The notes beneath the pieces are model-generated. The model was not told where the DNA came from. It worked only from the letters and a program-made list of their open reading frames with translations, and did not search any database. A DNA stretch of 64,000 nucleotides from Mycolicibacterium sp. S2-37 (GTDB lineage Bacteria; Actinomycetota; Actinomycetes; Mycobacteriales; Mycobacteriaceae), in contig NZ_JAFEVR010000005.1 of assembly GCF_017352375.1 (NCBI RefSeq), positions 86,134-150,133 of the forward strand, read 5' to 3'. The position numbers and the translations under genes were made by a program. This document shows positions 17,026-25,810 of this stretch, piece after piece (positions within the stretch are counted from its first letter, which is position 1; every line of letters begins with the position of its first letter).

Positions 17026-18324
17026 GTGAAGCACGAAGACATGATCTTGATCAGCGTGGACGATCACATCATCGAGCCGCCCGGGATGTTCAAGAACCAT
17101 CTGCCGGCGAAATACCGCGACGATGCACCCCGTCTCGTGCACAACCCGGACGGCTCGGACACCTGGCAGTTCCGCGACACCGTGATCCCGAATGTGGCGC
17201 TCAACGCGGTCGCCGGCCGGCCCAAGGAGGAGTACGGGCTCGAGCCGCAGGGCCTCGACGAGATCCGCAAGGGTTGTTACGACCCCGACGAGCGCGTGAA
17301 GGACATGAACGCCGGCGGTGTGCTCGCCACGATGAACTTCCCCTCCTTCCCCGGCTTCGCGGCGCGGCTCTTCGCCACCGAGGACGCCGAGTTCTCGATG
17401 GCGCTGGTACAGGCCTACAACGACTGGCACATCGACGAGTGGTGCGGAAGCAATCCCGGGCGCTTCATCCCGATGGCCATCCCCGCGATCTGGGATCCGG
17501 AGTTGTGCGCTCAGGAGGTGCGTCGCGTGTCGAAGAAGGGCGTGCATTCGCTGACCTTCACCGAGAATCCCTCGACGCTGGGCTACCCGTCGTTCCACGA
17601 TCTGGAGCACTGGCGGCCGCTGTGGGAGGCATTGGTCGAGACCGAGACGATCATGAACGTGCACATCGGATCGTCGGGCAAGCTAGCCATCACCGCCCCG
17701 GACGCGCCGATGGACGTGATGATCACGCTGCAGCCCATGAACATCGTGCAGGCCGCCGCCGATCTGCTCTGGTCGGCGCCGATCAAAGAGTTCCCGACGC
17801 TGAAGATCGCGCTGTCCGAAGGGGGTACCGGGTGGATCCCCTACTTCCTCGACCGTGTGGACCGCACGTACGACATGCACTCGACGTGGACCCACCAGAA
17901 CTTCGGTGGCAAGCTGCCCTCCGAGGTGTTCCGCGAGCACTTCTTGACGTGCTTCATCTCCGATCCGGTCGGGGTCAAGAACCGCCACATGATCGGCATC
18001 GACAACATCTGCTGGGAGATGGACTACCCGCACTCCGACTCGATGTGGCCAGGCGCCCCTGAGGAACTCGGCGCGGTGTTCGACACCTACGAGGTGCCCG
18101 ACGACGAGATCAACAAGATCACCCACGAGAACGCGATCCGCTGGTACCACTTCGAGCCGTTCAAGCACATCCCCAAGGACCAGGCCACCGTCGGCGCGCT
18201 GCGCAAGGCCGCCGAGGGGCACGACGTGTCCATCCGCGCACTCAGCCACGAGCGCAGCGGGGACAAGACGAGCTTCGCCGACTTCCAGGCCAACGCCAAG
18301 GCGGTCAGCGGCGCACGCGACTGA
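17026..18324 (+). CDS. Amidohydrolase (ACMSD-like, amidohydrolase 2 family)
   Basis: A 432-residue TIM-barrel metal-dependent hydrolase or decarboxylase of the ACMSD/amidohydrolase-2 type. The N-terminal metal motif region is ISVDDHIIEPPGMF, with an internal NVHIGSSG and the C-terminal WEMDYPHSDSMWP, where DYPHSD holds the conserved metal-binding Asp region. Relatives hydrolyse C-C or C-N bonds or decarboxylate ring-cleavage products. It starts at GTG 17026 after AAAGGA. It leads an operon with two acyl-CoA dehydrogenases, a CoA transferase and a thiolase, and is related in type to the enzymes at 59224 and 60406. Confidence 0.88.
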   Translation: MKHEDMILISVDDHIIEPPGMFKNHLPAKYRDDAPRLVHNPDGSDTWQFRDTVIPNVALNAVAGRPKEEYGLEPQGLDEIRKGCYDPDERVKDMNAGGVLATMNFPSFPGFAARLFATEDAEFSMALVQAYNDWHIDEWCGSNPGRFIPMAIPAIWDPELCAQEVRRVSKKGVHSLTFTENPSTLGYPSFHDLEHWRPLWEALVETETIMNVHIGSSGKLAITAPDAPMDVMITLQPMNIVQAAADLLWSAPIKEFPTLKIALSEGGTGWIPYFLDRVDRTYDMHSTWTHQNFGGKLPSEVFREHFLTCFISDPVGVKNRHMIGIDNICWEMDYPHSDSMWPGAPEELGAVFDTYEVPDDEINKITHENAIRWYHFEPFKHIPKDQATVGALRKAAEGHDVSIRALSHERSGDKTSFADFQANAKAVSGARD

Positions 18325-18413
18325 CGGGTGCAGGCGGTCACCGGCGCGGCGGACAGCGATCGCGCCGGTGAACTGCTGTGCGACAGGGCTTTGCAACGAA
18401 AGAGGGGACTGCA

Positions 18414-19592
18414 GTGTCGGGCGGAATGAGTTTCGAGCTGACCGAGGATCAGCAGCTGATATACAAGTCCGTCGGCGAACTCGCCGCGAAGTTCGATGAC
18501 CACTACTGGATGCAGAAGGATCTCGGGCACGAGTTCCCGACCGAGTTCTACGACGCCATCGCAGGCGGTGGCTGGCTGGGGATGACGATCCCCGAGGAGT
18601 ACGGCGGTCACGGTCTCGGTATCACCGAGGCCACCCTGCTCGCCGAGGCGGTGGCGCGCTCGGGCGGCGGCATGAACGCGGCCAGCTCGATCCACATGTC
18701 GATCTTCGGCATGCATCCGGTGGTCAAACACGGCTCCGACGAGCTGAAGGCCCGGACTCTGCCCCGCATCGCCAGCGGTGACCTGCATGTGTGTTTCGGT
18801 GTCACCGAACCCGGTGCGGGACTGGATACTTCACGCATCACGACCTTCGCCAAGCGAGACGGCGACAGCTATGTCGTCAACGGCCGCAAGGTGTGGATCT
18901 CCAAGGCACTGGAGTCGGAGAAGATTCTGCTGCTCACCCGCACCACGCCCTACGACGAGGTGACCAAGAAGACCGACGGCATGACGTTGTTCATGACCGA
19001 CCTGGACCGGGCACACGTCGACATCCGCCCCATCCCGAAAATGGGTCGCAACGCCGTCAGTTCCAACGAACTGTTCATCGACGATCTGCGGATTCCGGTA
19101 GGGGACCGCGTCGGCGAGGAGGGCAGAGGGTTCTTCTACATCCTCGACGGCCTCAACCCCGAACGCATGCTGATCGCCGCCGAAGCGCTCGGCATCGGTC
19201 GCGTCGCCCTCGACCGGGCCGTCAAGTACGGCAAGGACCGGCACGTGTTCAACCGGCCGATCGGGATGAACCAGGGCATCCAGTTCCCCCTCGCCGACTC
19301 CCTGGCCCGCCTGGACGCCGCGGAACTGGTGCTGCGCAAGGCGACCTGGCTCTACGACAACGGCATGTCCTGCGGGCGGGAGGCCAACATGGCCAAATAC
19401 CTCTGCGCGGACGCCGGATTCGATGCGGCCGACCGCGCGTTGCAGACCCACGGCGGGATGGGTTACTCCGAGGAGTACAACATCTCGCGGTTCTTCCGTG
19501 AGTCGCGCCTGATGAAGATCGCGCCGATCAGCCAGGAGATGATCCTCAACTTCCTCGGCTCGAACGTCCTCGGCCTGCCCAAGAGCTACTAG
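18414..19592 (+). CDS. Acyl-CoA dehydrogenase
   Basis: A 392-residue acyl-CoA dehydrogenase with FGVTEPGAGLDTSRITT and NGRKVWISKALESEK in the FAD/substrate region and the C-terminal THGGMGYSEEYNISRFFRE segment. The last motif differs from the GGTSEIQ type of the 7419 and 62771 enzymes, so it belongs to another subgroup. GTG 18414 is preferred over upstream in-frame codons because GAGGGG lies 6-7 bases before it; ATG 18426 is an alternative. The next gene starts 9 bp after its stop. Confidence 0.92.
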   Translation: MSGGMSFELTEDQQLIYKSVGELAAKFDDHYWMQKDLGHEFPTEFYDAIAGGGWLGMTIPEEYGGHGLGITEATLLAEAVARSGGGMNAASSIHMSIFGMHPVVKHGSDELKARTLPRIASGDLHVCFGVTEPGAGLDTSRITTFAKRDGDSYVVNGRKVWISKALESEKILLLTRTTPYDEVTKKTDGMTLFMTDLDRAHVDIRPIPKMGRNAVSSNELFIDDLRIPVGDRVGEEGRGFFYILDGLNPERMLIAAEALGIGRVALDRAVKYGKDRHVFNRPIGMNQGIQFPLADSLARLDAAELVLRKATWLYDNGMSCGREANMAKYLCADAGFDAADRALQTHGGMGYSEEYNISRFFRESRLMKIAPISQEMILNFLGSNVLGLPKSY

Positions 19593-19601
19593 GAGGAGAG
19601 C

Positions 19602-20864
19602 GTGCCCAGGTGGCATGGTGACGTGATGCGCACACCTCCGCTTGCCGGGATCACCGTCGTCACCCTCGAGCAGGCGGTGTCGGCGCCGATGTGCACCCGG
19701 GTGCTCGCGGACTTCGGCGCGCGCGTCATCAAGGTGGAGAACCCCAAGGGCGGTGACTTCGCGCGCCACTACGACGACGTCGTGAACGGTCAGGCCGCGC
19801 ACTTCGTGTGGGCCAACCGCAACAAGGAGTCGCTGAGCCTGGACCTGAAGTCGCCGGCCGGCGTCGCGGTGCTGCACCGTCTGCTCGAGGGCGCCGACGT
19901 CCTGGTGTCCAATCTCGCCCCCGGGGCCACCGCGCGCATCGGCATAGCGCCCGCCGACTTGAAAATCCGTCACCCCCAGGTGATCCCGGTCGAGATCGAC
20001 GGCTACGGCGCCGGCGGCCCGATCTCGCACAAGCGGGCCTACGACCTGCTGATCCAGGCCGAGTCGGGCGCATGCGCGGTGACCGGGCACCCCGGAATGC
20101 CGGCGAAACCGGGTCCGCCGGTGGCCGACATCTCGACCGGTCTCTACGCCGCCCTGTCGATCATCAGCCTGCTCTACGCCCGCGATGCCGGCGGTGCGAC
20201 GGACGCCGCCCCGGCGGTGGCGGTCAGCCTGTTCGACACGATGACCGACATCATGGGCTATCAGCTCACCTACACCCAGCATTCGGGCGTGGACCAGCAA
20301 CCGCTCGGTATGAGTTCACCCGCCGTGGCGCCCTACGGAGCATTCCCCACCCGTGACGGCCAGACGGTCGTCCTCGGCACCACCAACGACCGTGAGTGGC
20401 AGCGGCTGGCACGCGAGATCATCGATCGACCGGATCTCGCGGACGATCCCTCGTTCGCGGGTAACGCCGACCGGGTCGCGCGCCGCGATGTGCTCAACGA
20501 GGCGATCGGATCCTGGTGTGCGCAGCACGATCTCGCGCACATCCAGAAAACCGCCGATGACGCCGGCATCGGCAATTCCCGCTACAACCTGCCCAGCGAG
20601 GTCATCGGTCACCCGCAGCTCAGTGCGCGGGACCGATGGCGACCGGTGCAGACCCCGAACGGGGAGATCTCGGCTCTGCTGCCGCCGCCGGTGATCGAAG
20701 GCTACGAACAGCCCATGGGGGCGGTGCCCGGACTCGGCGAGCACACCGACGCGATACTGCATTCGTTGGGGCTGTCGGGCGAGGAAATCGACGCGCTGCG
20801 CGAGCAGGGTGCGATCGGCCCGGCACATCAGCAGTCGACCGTCCTTCAGAGTGATTCAGAGTGA
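19602..20864 (+). CDS. CaiB/BaiF family III CoA transferase
   Basis: A 420-residue family III CoA transferase, which moves CoA between carboxylic acids through a mixed anhydride/thioester on an active-site Asp. Asp176 in PPVADISTGLYA is that residue. The N-terminal PLAGITVVTLEQAVSAPMCTRVLADFGARVIKVE-type segment (split by the CoA site) and the ANRNKESLSLDLK segment are typical. A strong AGGAGGAGAGC site precedes GTG 19602; a Met at residue 9 is the alternative start. It would activate the pathway acid or conserve CoA, and sits between acyl-CoA dehydrogenase and thiolase genes. Confidence 0.92.
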   Translation: MPRWHGDVMRTPPLAGITVVTLEQAVSAPMCTRVLADFGARVIKVENPKGGDFARHYDDVVNGQAAHFVWANRNKESLSLDLKSPAGVAVLHRLLEGADVLVSNLAPGATARIGIAPADLKIRHPQVIPVEIDGYGAGGPISHKRAYDLLIQAESGACAVTGHPGMPAKPGPPVADISTGLYAALSIISLLYARDAGGATDAAPAVAVSLFDTMTDIMGYQLTYTQHSGVDQQPLGMSSPAVAPYGAFPTRDGQTVVLGTTNDREWQRLAREIIDRPDLADDPSFAGNADRVARRDVLNEAIGSWCAQHDLAHIQKTADDAGIGNSRYNLPSEVIGHPQLSARDRWRPVQTPNGEISALLPPPVIEGYEQPMGAVPGLGEHTDAILHSLGLSGEEIDALREQGAIGPAHQQSTVLQSDSE

Positions 20865-20877
20865 TGGAGAAGAACAC

Positions 20878-22026
20878 ATGCGCGAGACCGTGATCGTCGA
20901 AGCCGTCCGGACTCCGGTGGGCAAACGCAACGGCGGCCTCTCGGGCACGCACGCCGCCGATCTGTCGGCCGTCGTCCTCGATGAGTTGACGGCGCGGGCC
21001 GGCATCGATCCCGACATCGTCGACGACGTCGTGTGGGGCTGCGTCTCGCAGGTCGGCGACCAGTCGAGCAACATCGGCCGCTACGCGGTGCTGGCCGCGG
21101 GCTGGCCGGAGCGGATTCCCGGTACGACGGTCAACCGCGCCTGCGGGTCGAGCCAGCAGGCGCTCGACTTCGCCGTACAGGCCGTGATGTCGGGGCAGCA
21201 GGACGTCGTCGTGGCCGGCGGCGTCGAGGTGATGAGCCGGGTGCCGCTCGGAGCGGCGCGGGCCACCGGGATGCCCTACGGGCCCAAGGTGCTCGAGCGC
21301 TACGACGGTTTCTCGTTCAACCAGGGCATCTCGGCCGAGCGCATCGCCGAGAAGTGGGGGTTCTCGCGGACCCGGCTCGACGAATACTCCGCGCGCTCAC
21401 ACCAACTTGCGGCCGCCGCGCAGGACGCGGGCGCGTTCGACGCCCAGATCGTGGCGGTCACAACCGACGAGGGTGCTGTGGTCACCGCCGACGAGGGCAT
21501 CCGGCGTGGGACCTCGGTCGAGAAGCTCGCCGGCCTCAAACCGGCCTTCACCGACGACGGTGTGATCCACGCGGGGAATTCCTCCCAGATCTCCGACGGC
21601 GCGGCCGCGTTGCTCGTGATGACCGCCGATGAGGCCGGCCGCCGCGGCCTCCGCCCGATCGTCCGGTACACCGCGGGCGCGGTCACCGGCGCAGATCCGG
21701 TGCTGATGCTGACCGGGCCGATCCCGGCCACGGAGAAGGTGCTGGGCCGGGCTGGTGTCGCGGTGGACGAGATCGGCGTCTTCGAGGTCAACGAGGCGTT
21801 CGCCCCGGTACCGCTGGCCTGGTTGGCCGAGACCGGCGCGGCTGAGGAGCGGCTGAACCCGCTGGGCGGCGCGATCGCCCTCGGTCATCCGCTGGGCGCG
21901 TCGGGTGCAGTGCTGATGACCCGGATGATCCACCACATGCGCGACAACGGAATCCGCTACGGGTTGCAGACCATGTGCGAGGGCGGCGGAACCGCCAACG
22001 CGACCCTGGTCGAGCTCGTCACCTAG
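20878..22026 (+). CDS. Acetyl-CoA C-acyltransferase (thiolase)
   Basis: A 382-residue degradative thiolase cleaving a 3-ketoacyl-CoA. The nucleophilic Cys89 (NRACGSSQQ), His337 (GHPLG) and Cys367 (MCEGGGTANA) are all intact, as is the NEAF motif near 305. ATG 20878 is chosen, with GGAGA upstream. It lies 13 bp after the CoA transferase and 21 bp before an acyl-CoA dehydrogenase, completing a beta-oxidation set. Its KRNGGLSGTHAADL N-terminus fits the acyl-CoA thiolases found in catabolic clusters of actinobacteria. Confidence 0.94.
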   Translation: MRETVIVEAVRTPVGKRNGGLSGTHAADLSAVVLDELTARAGIDPDIVDDVVWGCVSQVGDQSSNIGRYAVLAAGWPERIPGTTVNRACGSSQQALDFAVQAVMSGQQDVVVAGGVEVMSRVPLGAARATGMPYGPKVLERYDGFSFNQGISAERIAEKWGFSRTRLDEYSARSHQLAAAAQDAGAFDAQIVAVTTDEGAVVTADEGIRRGTSVEKLAGLKPAFTDDGVIHAGNSSQISDGAAALLVMTADEAGRRGLRPIVRYTAGAVTGADPVLMLTGPIPATEKVLGRAGVAVDEIGVFEVNEAFAPVPLAWLAETGAAEERLNPLGGAIALGHPLGASGAVLMTRMIHHMRDNGIRYGLQTMCEGGGTANATLVELVT

Positions 22027-22047
22027 ACCCGCCACCGAGGAGGCACT

Positions 22048-23196
22048 GTGCGTCGAGAGCTGTTCACCGAGGATCACGAGTCCTTCCGGGAACTGGCGCG
22101 CGACTTCATCGACAAGGAGGTCGTGCCGCAGTACCCGCAGTGGGAGAAGGCCGGCCGCATGCCGCGCGACGTCTTCAAGCAGATGGGCGCACTGGGCATG
22201 CTCGGCATGTCGATTCCCGAGGAGTACGGCGGTGCGGGCATCGACGACTACCGCTACAACGTCGTGCTTCAGGAGGAGGCGGCCCGCGCGCTGGTGACGC
22301 TGTCGACGGTACGCACCCAGCTCGAGGTGATCCTGCCGTACTTCCTGCACTACGCGAACGACGAGCAGCGCCGGCGCTGGTTTCCCGGCCTGGCCGCCGG
22401 CACCCTGCTCACCGCGGTCGCCATGACCGAACCGGGCACCGGATCGGACCTGGCCGGCGTGCGGACCACCGCGGTGCGAGACGGTGACCATTATGTGCTC
22501 AACGGCGCCAAGACGTTCATCACCGGCGGTATCCAGGCGGATCTGGTGGTGGTGGTGGCACGCACGTCGACCGATCCGGAGAACCGGCGCCGGGGACTGA
22601 CGCTGCTCGTTGTCGAGGACGGCATGCCGGGCTTCGAACGCGGCCGCGAACTGGAGAAGATGGGCTGCAAGGTGCAGGACACCGCGGAGCTGTCCTTCAC
22701 CGATGTCCGTGTGCCGGTGGCCAACCAGCTGGGGGAGGAGGGTGAGGCCTTCAGCTACCTCGGCCACAATCTGCCGCAGGAGCGGCTGACGGTGGCCGTC
22801 GGCTCGGTCGCGCAGGCCCGCTCGGCGCTGCACGCCACGATCGACTACGTCAGGGATCGCAAGGCGTTCGGCACCCCGGTCGCGTCCTTCCAGAACACGA
22901 AATTCGAACTCGCCGCGGTGTCGACTGAGATCGAGGCCGCCCAGGCCATGCTCGACCGGGCGGTGGCCGACCACGTCGACGGCGTGCTGTCCCGGGAGGA
23001 CGCCGCGCGGGTGAAGCTGTTCTGCACCGAGGTCCAGGCCCGCGCGGTGGACCGCTGTCTGCAGCTCTTCGGCGGCTACGGCTACATGATGGAGTATCCG
23101 ATCGCGCGGCTGTACAACGATGCCCGCGTCGCCCGCATCTACGCGGGCACCAGCGAGGTGATGAAGGTGATCATCGCCAAGTCACTCGGGTTGTAG
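22048..23196 (+). CDS. Acyl-CoA dehydrogenase
   Basis: A 382-residue acyl-CoA dehydrogenase of the classical short/medium-chain type, with VAMTEPGTGSDLAGVRTTA, NGAKTFITGG, LFGGYGYMMEYPIAR and YAGTSEVMKVIIAKSLGL at the C-terminus. The catalytic Glu expected in the GTSE segment is present. GTG 22048 follows GAGGAGG. It is the last gene of the 17026 operon, and the convergent small secreted protein ends 20 bp beyond it. Confidence 0.94.
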   Translation: MRRELFTEDHESFRELARDFIDKEVVPQYPQWEKAGRMPRDVFKQMGALGMLGMSIPEEYGGAGIDDYRYNVVLQEEAARALVTLSTVRTQLEVILPYFLHYANDEQRRRWFPGLAAGTLLTAVAMTEPGTGSDLAGVRTTAVRDGDHYVLNGAKTFITGGIQADLVVVVARTSTDPENRRRGLTLLVVEDGMPGFERGRELEKMGCKVQDTAELSFTDVRVPVANQLGEEGEAFSYLGHNLPQERLTVAVGSVAQARSALHATIDYVRDRKAFGTPVASFQNTKFELAAVSTEIEAAQAMLDRAVADHVDGVLSREDAARVKLFCTEVQARAVDRCLQLFGGYGYMMEYPIARLYNDARVARIYAGTSEVMKVIIAKSLGL

Positions 23197-23216
23197 CGCG
23201 TAGCCGCCTGCGCCGC

Positions 23217-23471
23217 TCAGAAGTGGTTCACCAGTCCGGGGTTGATCTTCACTCCGGCGATGTTCCAGTGTCCGGGCGGGCCGAAGACCTTGTTGAGATG
23301 GCCGGGGGGCGGAAGCACTCCGGGTCCGGGGCCGATCAGGTCCGGAAACGGCGGCGGTGGCGGCGGAATCAGCGGGTCTGCCGATGCGCTGCCCGCTCCG
23401 AGGCCGAGGGCCGCGGCGCCGAAGGCGCCTGCCATCAACGTGGTTGCTGCGGCGTGTTTGATCTTCATCAT
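23217..23471 (-). CDS. Small secreted proline-rich protein
   Basis: An 84-residue protein with a Sec signal peptide: a Lys-rich start (MMKIKH), a hydrophobic Ala/Gly core and a likely cut after SASA before DPLIPPPPPP. The mature part is about 50 residues, Pro/Gly-rich, and ends in VKINPGLVNHF. Small secreted proteins of this type are common in mycobacteria and have no known function. ATG 23471 or 23468 are equally possible; AAGGA lies 4 or 7 bases upstream. It stands alone and converges on the 17026 operon. Confidence 0.78.
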   Translation of the reverse strand: MMKIKHAAATTLMAGAFGAAALGLGAGSASADPLIPPPPPPFPDLIGPGPGVLPPPGHLNKVFGPPGHWNIAGVKINPGLVNHF

Positions 23472-23638
23472 CGTGTCCTTCCGTTCGATGCGTCGTCGGG
23501 CGACGACTGCGGAACTTCTGTGTGAGGACCTCATCCTGTATATCGCAATCGGCGTCCCCGCCCGTTAACCGACAGCCGTGACCAGCGGTGTGACGGCGAT
23601 CCAAACTTTCCTGGGCTGAGACCCTTGTCACAGCGCGG

Positions 23639-23674
23639 CGAACCAACCTACTGTGTGTTCACTAGGTTGGTTCG
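23639..23674. promoter_or_regulatory. 12-bp perfect inverted repeat, operator of the 23689 TetR
   Basis: CGAACCAACCTA and its exact reverse complement TAGGTTGGTTCG are separated by 12 bases (ctgtgtgttcac). The repeat ends 14 bp before the TetR start. It probably covers the promoter and serves autoregulation. No second copy was noticed elsewhere in the window. Confidence 0.75.
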
Positions 23675-23688
23675 AACGAAGGAGTTCC

Positions 23689-24321
23689 GTGTCAGCGGTG
23701 CAGTCGCAGCGGCCGTATGCCGCCCTCTTCGCCAAAGGCGAAGACCGCCGACAGCGGATCCTGGGCGTCGCGGAGCGGCTGCTGGCGCGCAACGGCTGGC
23801 GCAACACCTCACTGGCGCAGATCGCGCGTGAGGCCGGGGTCACCCCGGCGGGTCTGCTGCACCACTTCGAATCCAAAGAACAGCTGCTCAACGCGGTGCT
23901 CGACGCCCGCGACACCGACGACGACACCCACGCCGACCGCACCGGCGACCTGTTCGAACAGATCTCCCGGGTGGCCGAACGCTTTGAGCGAGCCCCGGAA
24001 CTCGTCGGCACCTTCACCGTGCTGCTCGTGGAGAACATCGCCGAGGACGCGCCCCTGCACGACCGGTTGCTCATGCGCCAGCGGGCCGCCGTGGACATCG
24101 TCACCGAGATCATCCGACGCGGTCAGCTCGCCGGTCGGTACCGCCAGGAGATCGATGCGGCTCTCAAGGCCGTGGAGATTCTCGCCTTCGTCAACGGAAT
24201 GGAGACCTCATGGTTGCTCGACCCTTCGATCCCGCTGGCCGAAGTGTTCCAGCAGTACGCGGAATCGCTGGCCCGCGACTTCGCTCCGATCACGACACCG
24301 TCGCAACCGCCCGCACGATGA
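23689..24321 (+). CDS. TetR-family transcriptional regulator
   Basis: A 210-residue TetR regulator with an N-terminal DNA-binding domain in which the segment TSLAQIAREAGVTPAGLLHHF is the helix-turn-helix, followed by SKEQLLNAVLDAR. GTG 23689 has AAGGAG four bases upstream, and the longer frame from 23653 would run through the operator. It is translationally coupled (ATGA) to the next, uncharacterised gene. The 12-bp inverted repeat just upstream points to autoregulation. Its target may be the coupled gene or the convergent quinone-reductase operon. Confidence 0.9.
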   Translation: MSAVQSQRPYAALFAKGEDRRQRILGVAERLLARNGWRNTSLAQIAREAGVTPAGLLHHFESKEQLLNAVLDARDTDDDTHADRTGDLFEQISRVAERFERAPELVGTFTVLLVENIAEDAPLHDRLLMRQRAAVDIVTEIIRRGQLAGRYRQEIDAALKAVEILAFVNGMETSWLLDPSIPLAEVFQQYAESLARDFAPITTPSQPPAR

Positions 24322-24848
24322 ACCCGGAGACCGATATGCGCTACCGCCTCGACATCGTCAGCCCCACCGTGGCCGAGGCCGTCACCTTCGCCGGTGGCTG
24401 GTTGTTCGACCGCGCGATGGCCGGATGGGATGTGACCGTGCTCCTCCCGAACACCGGCGAGGATGTTCGTCCGCTGGAGATCCTGGGCGCGGTCGTCCTG
24501 GATCTGGAGCCGGTGCTCGAATCCTGGAGCGAGCGTCCGCACCCGCAGACGGTGTCCGTCGCTGCCCCGCTGTTCGAGGGTGACGAGCGGGTACGCCGTC
24601 ACGTGCGCAAGGCCCTCGACCACGGGCTCACCGAGGTGACGTTGTGGGGCGACCACTGTCCCGAGGAACTCAACAGCGACGTCGACGCCGTGCACCACGA
24701 GCTCAGCGCTGCTGCCCGTGCCTTCAAGTCCCAGGCGTTGGCCGCTGTCGGCGCCCTCGACCTCGGTGCCGACCACCACGTCGAGACCTTCCGCTGTGGC
24801 ATGATGACGCGCCGTTCGGTGGCGACCGACCTCATTCCGGCCAGTTAG
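24318..24848 (+). CDS. Conserved hypothetical protein coupled to TetR
   Basis: A 176-residue cytosolic-looking protein with no family I recognise. The ATG overlaps the TetR stop (ATGA), so it is made together with the regulator. Its middle region reads as alternating strands and helices (FAGGWLFDRAMAGWDVTVLL, then EILGAVVLDLEPVLESW), with no signal peptide, membrane segment or cofactor motif. Its stop overlaps the convergent oxidoreductase by 4 bp. It might be a ligand sensor or co-regulator of the TetR protein; that is only inferred from coupling. Confidence 0.7.
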   Translation: MNPETDMRYRLDIVSPTVAEAVTFAGGWLFDRAMAGWDVTVLLPNTGEDVRPLEILGAVVLDLEPVLESWSERPHPQTVSVAAPLFEGDERVRRHVRKALDHGLTEVTLWGDHCPEELNSDVDAVHHELSAAARAFKSQALAAVGALDLGADHHVETFRCGMMTRRSVATDLIPAS

Positions 24849-25810
24849 GCCATATCGATCACGATCTTGCCGACGGCGTGTCCGTCGGCCACCTGCCGCA
24901 GCGCAGCCACCGCGTCGCCGAGGGCGTACGTCGCCCCGATGTGCGGCCGCACCTTCCCCGTGGCGAGCAGCTCACGGAGCTCAGCTTCGTTGCGCCGGTA
25001 TTCGTCGGCGGGGATGTCGCCGAACTGGAAGCCCTGCACGACAATGCCTTTCACCAGGACCAGGTTGAGCGGGATGCGGGGGATCGTCCCGGAGGCGTAA
25101 CCGACGGTCACGAATCGCCCGCCCCGGCGCAGCGATCGCATCGCGGGTTCGGACGATCCGCCGCCGACCGGGTCCAGCACCGCGCACGCCCCGTCCGGAA
25201 GCGCGGACTTCAACGCCTCCCGCAGTGCCCCGTGGCGCCGGTTGACGAGTCGGTGAGCACCGTAGGACCCGGCGACCGCGAGCTTCTCCTCCGACGCTGC
25301 GACCGCGGTGACCCGCGCGCCGAGGACGACGGCGAGCTGAACCGCGGCGAGCCCCACCCCGCCCCCGGCGCCGAGCACGATCAGCTCGTCACCCGGTCTA
25401 ATCCGGGCGACCGAGCGCAGGGCGTGAAAGGCGGTGCGATGGGCCACACCGAACGCGGCGGCCGCGCGGTCGTGGACGCCGGCAGGGACGGGAGACAGCG
25501 CGGCGGGTTCGACGACGACCTCCTCAGCGAATGCGCCGTACATGCCGGTGCCGCTCACCCGATCGCCGATCGCGAATCCGCCTGCAGCATCGTCTGTCTC
25601 GACGACCTCACCGGCGAACTCACTGCCGGGGACGAACGGTGGCGGCACGCTGACCTGATAGCGGCCGCCGATCAGCAGCACGTCGGGGTAGTTGACCGCC
25701 GCGGCGCGCACCCGTACCCGGAGCTGTCCCCGGCTGCGCTCCGGCGGGGTCAGCTCTCGGATCTCCACCACCTCCGGAGGGCCGTGGACGGGGCAGACCG
25801 CCGCCCTCAC
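24845..25810 (-). CDS. NADPH:quinone oxidoreductase-like (zinc-independent MDR)
   Basis: A 321-residue medium-chain reductase of the quinone oxidoreductase/enoyl reductase group. The cofactor motif is VLGAGGGVGLAAVQLA (about 145-160), the N-terminal GroES-like part has NYPDVLLIGGRYQ, and the zinc ligands of alcohol dehydrogenases are absent. Such enzymes reduce quinones or alpha,beta-unsaturated carbonyl or acyl compounds with NADPH. It is last in a three-gene operon and overlaps the APH gene by 4 bp (GTG 25810). Confidence 0.9.
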   Translation of the reverse strand: MRAAVCPVHGPPEVVEIRELTPPERSRGQLRVRVRAAAVNYPDVLLIGGRYQVSVPPPFVPGSEFAGEVVETDDAAGGFAIGDRVSGTGMYGAFAEEVVVEPAALSPVPAGVHDRAAAAFGVAHRTAFHALRSVARIRPGDELIVLGAGGGVGLAAVQLAVVLGARVTAVAASEEKLAVAGSYGAHRLVNRRHGALREALKSALPDGACAVLDPVGGGSSEPAMRSLRRGGRFVTVGYASGTIPRIPLNLVLVKGIVVQGFQFGDIPADEYRRNEAELRELLATGKVRPHIGATYALGDAVAALRQVADGHAVGKIVIDMA

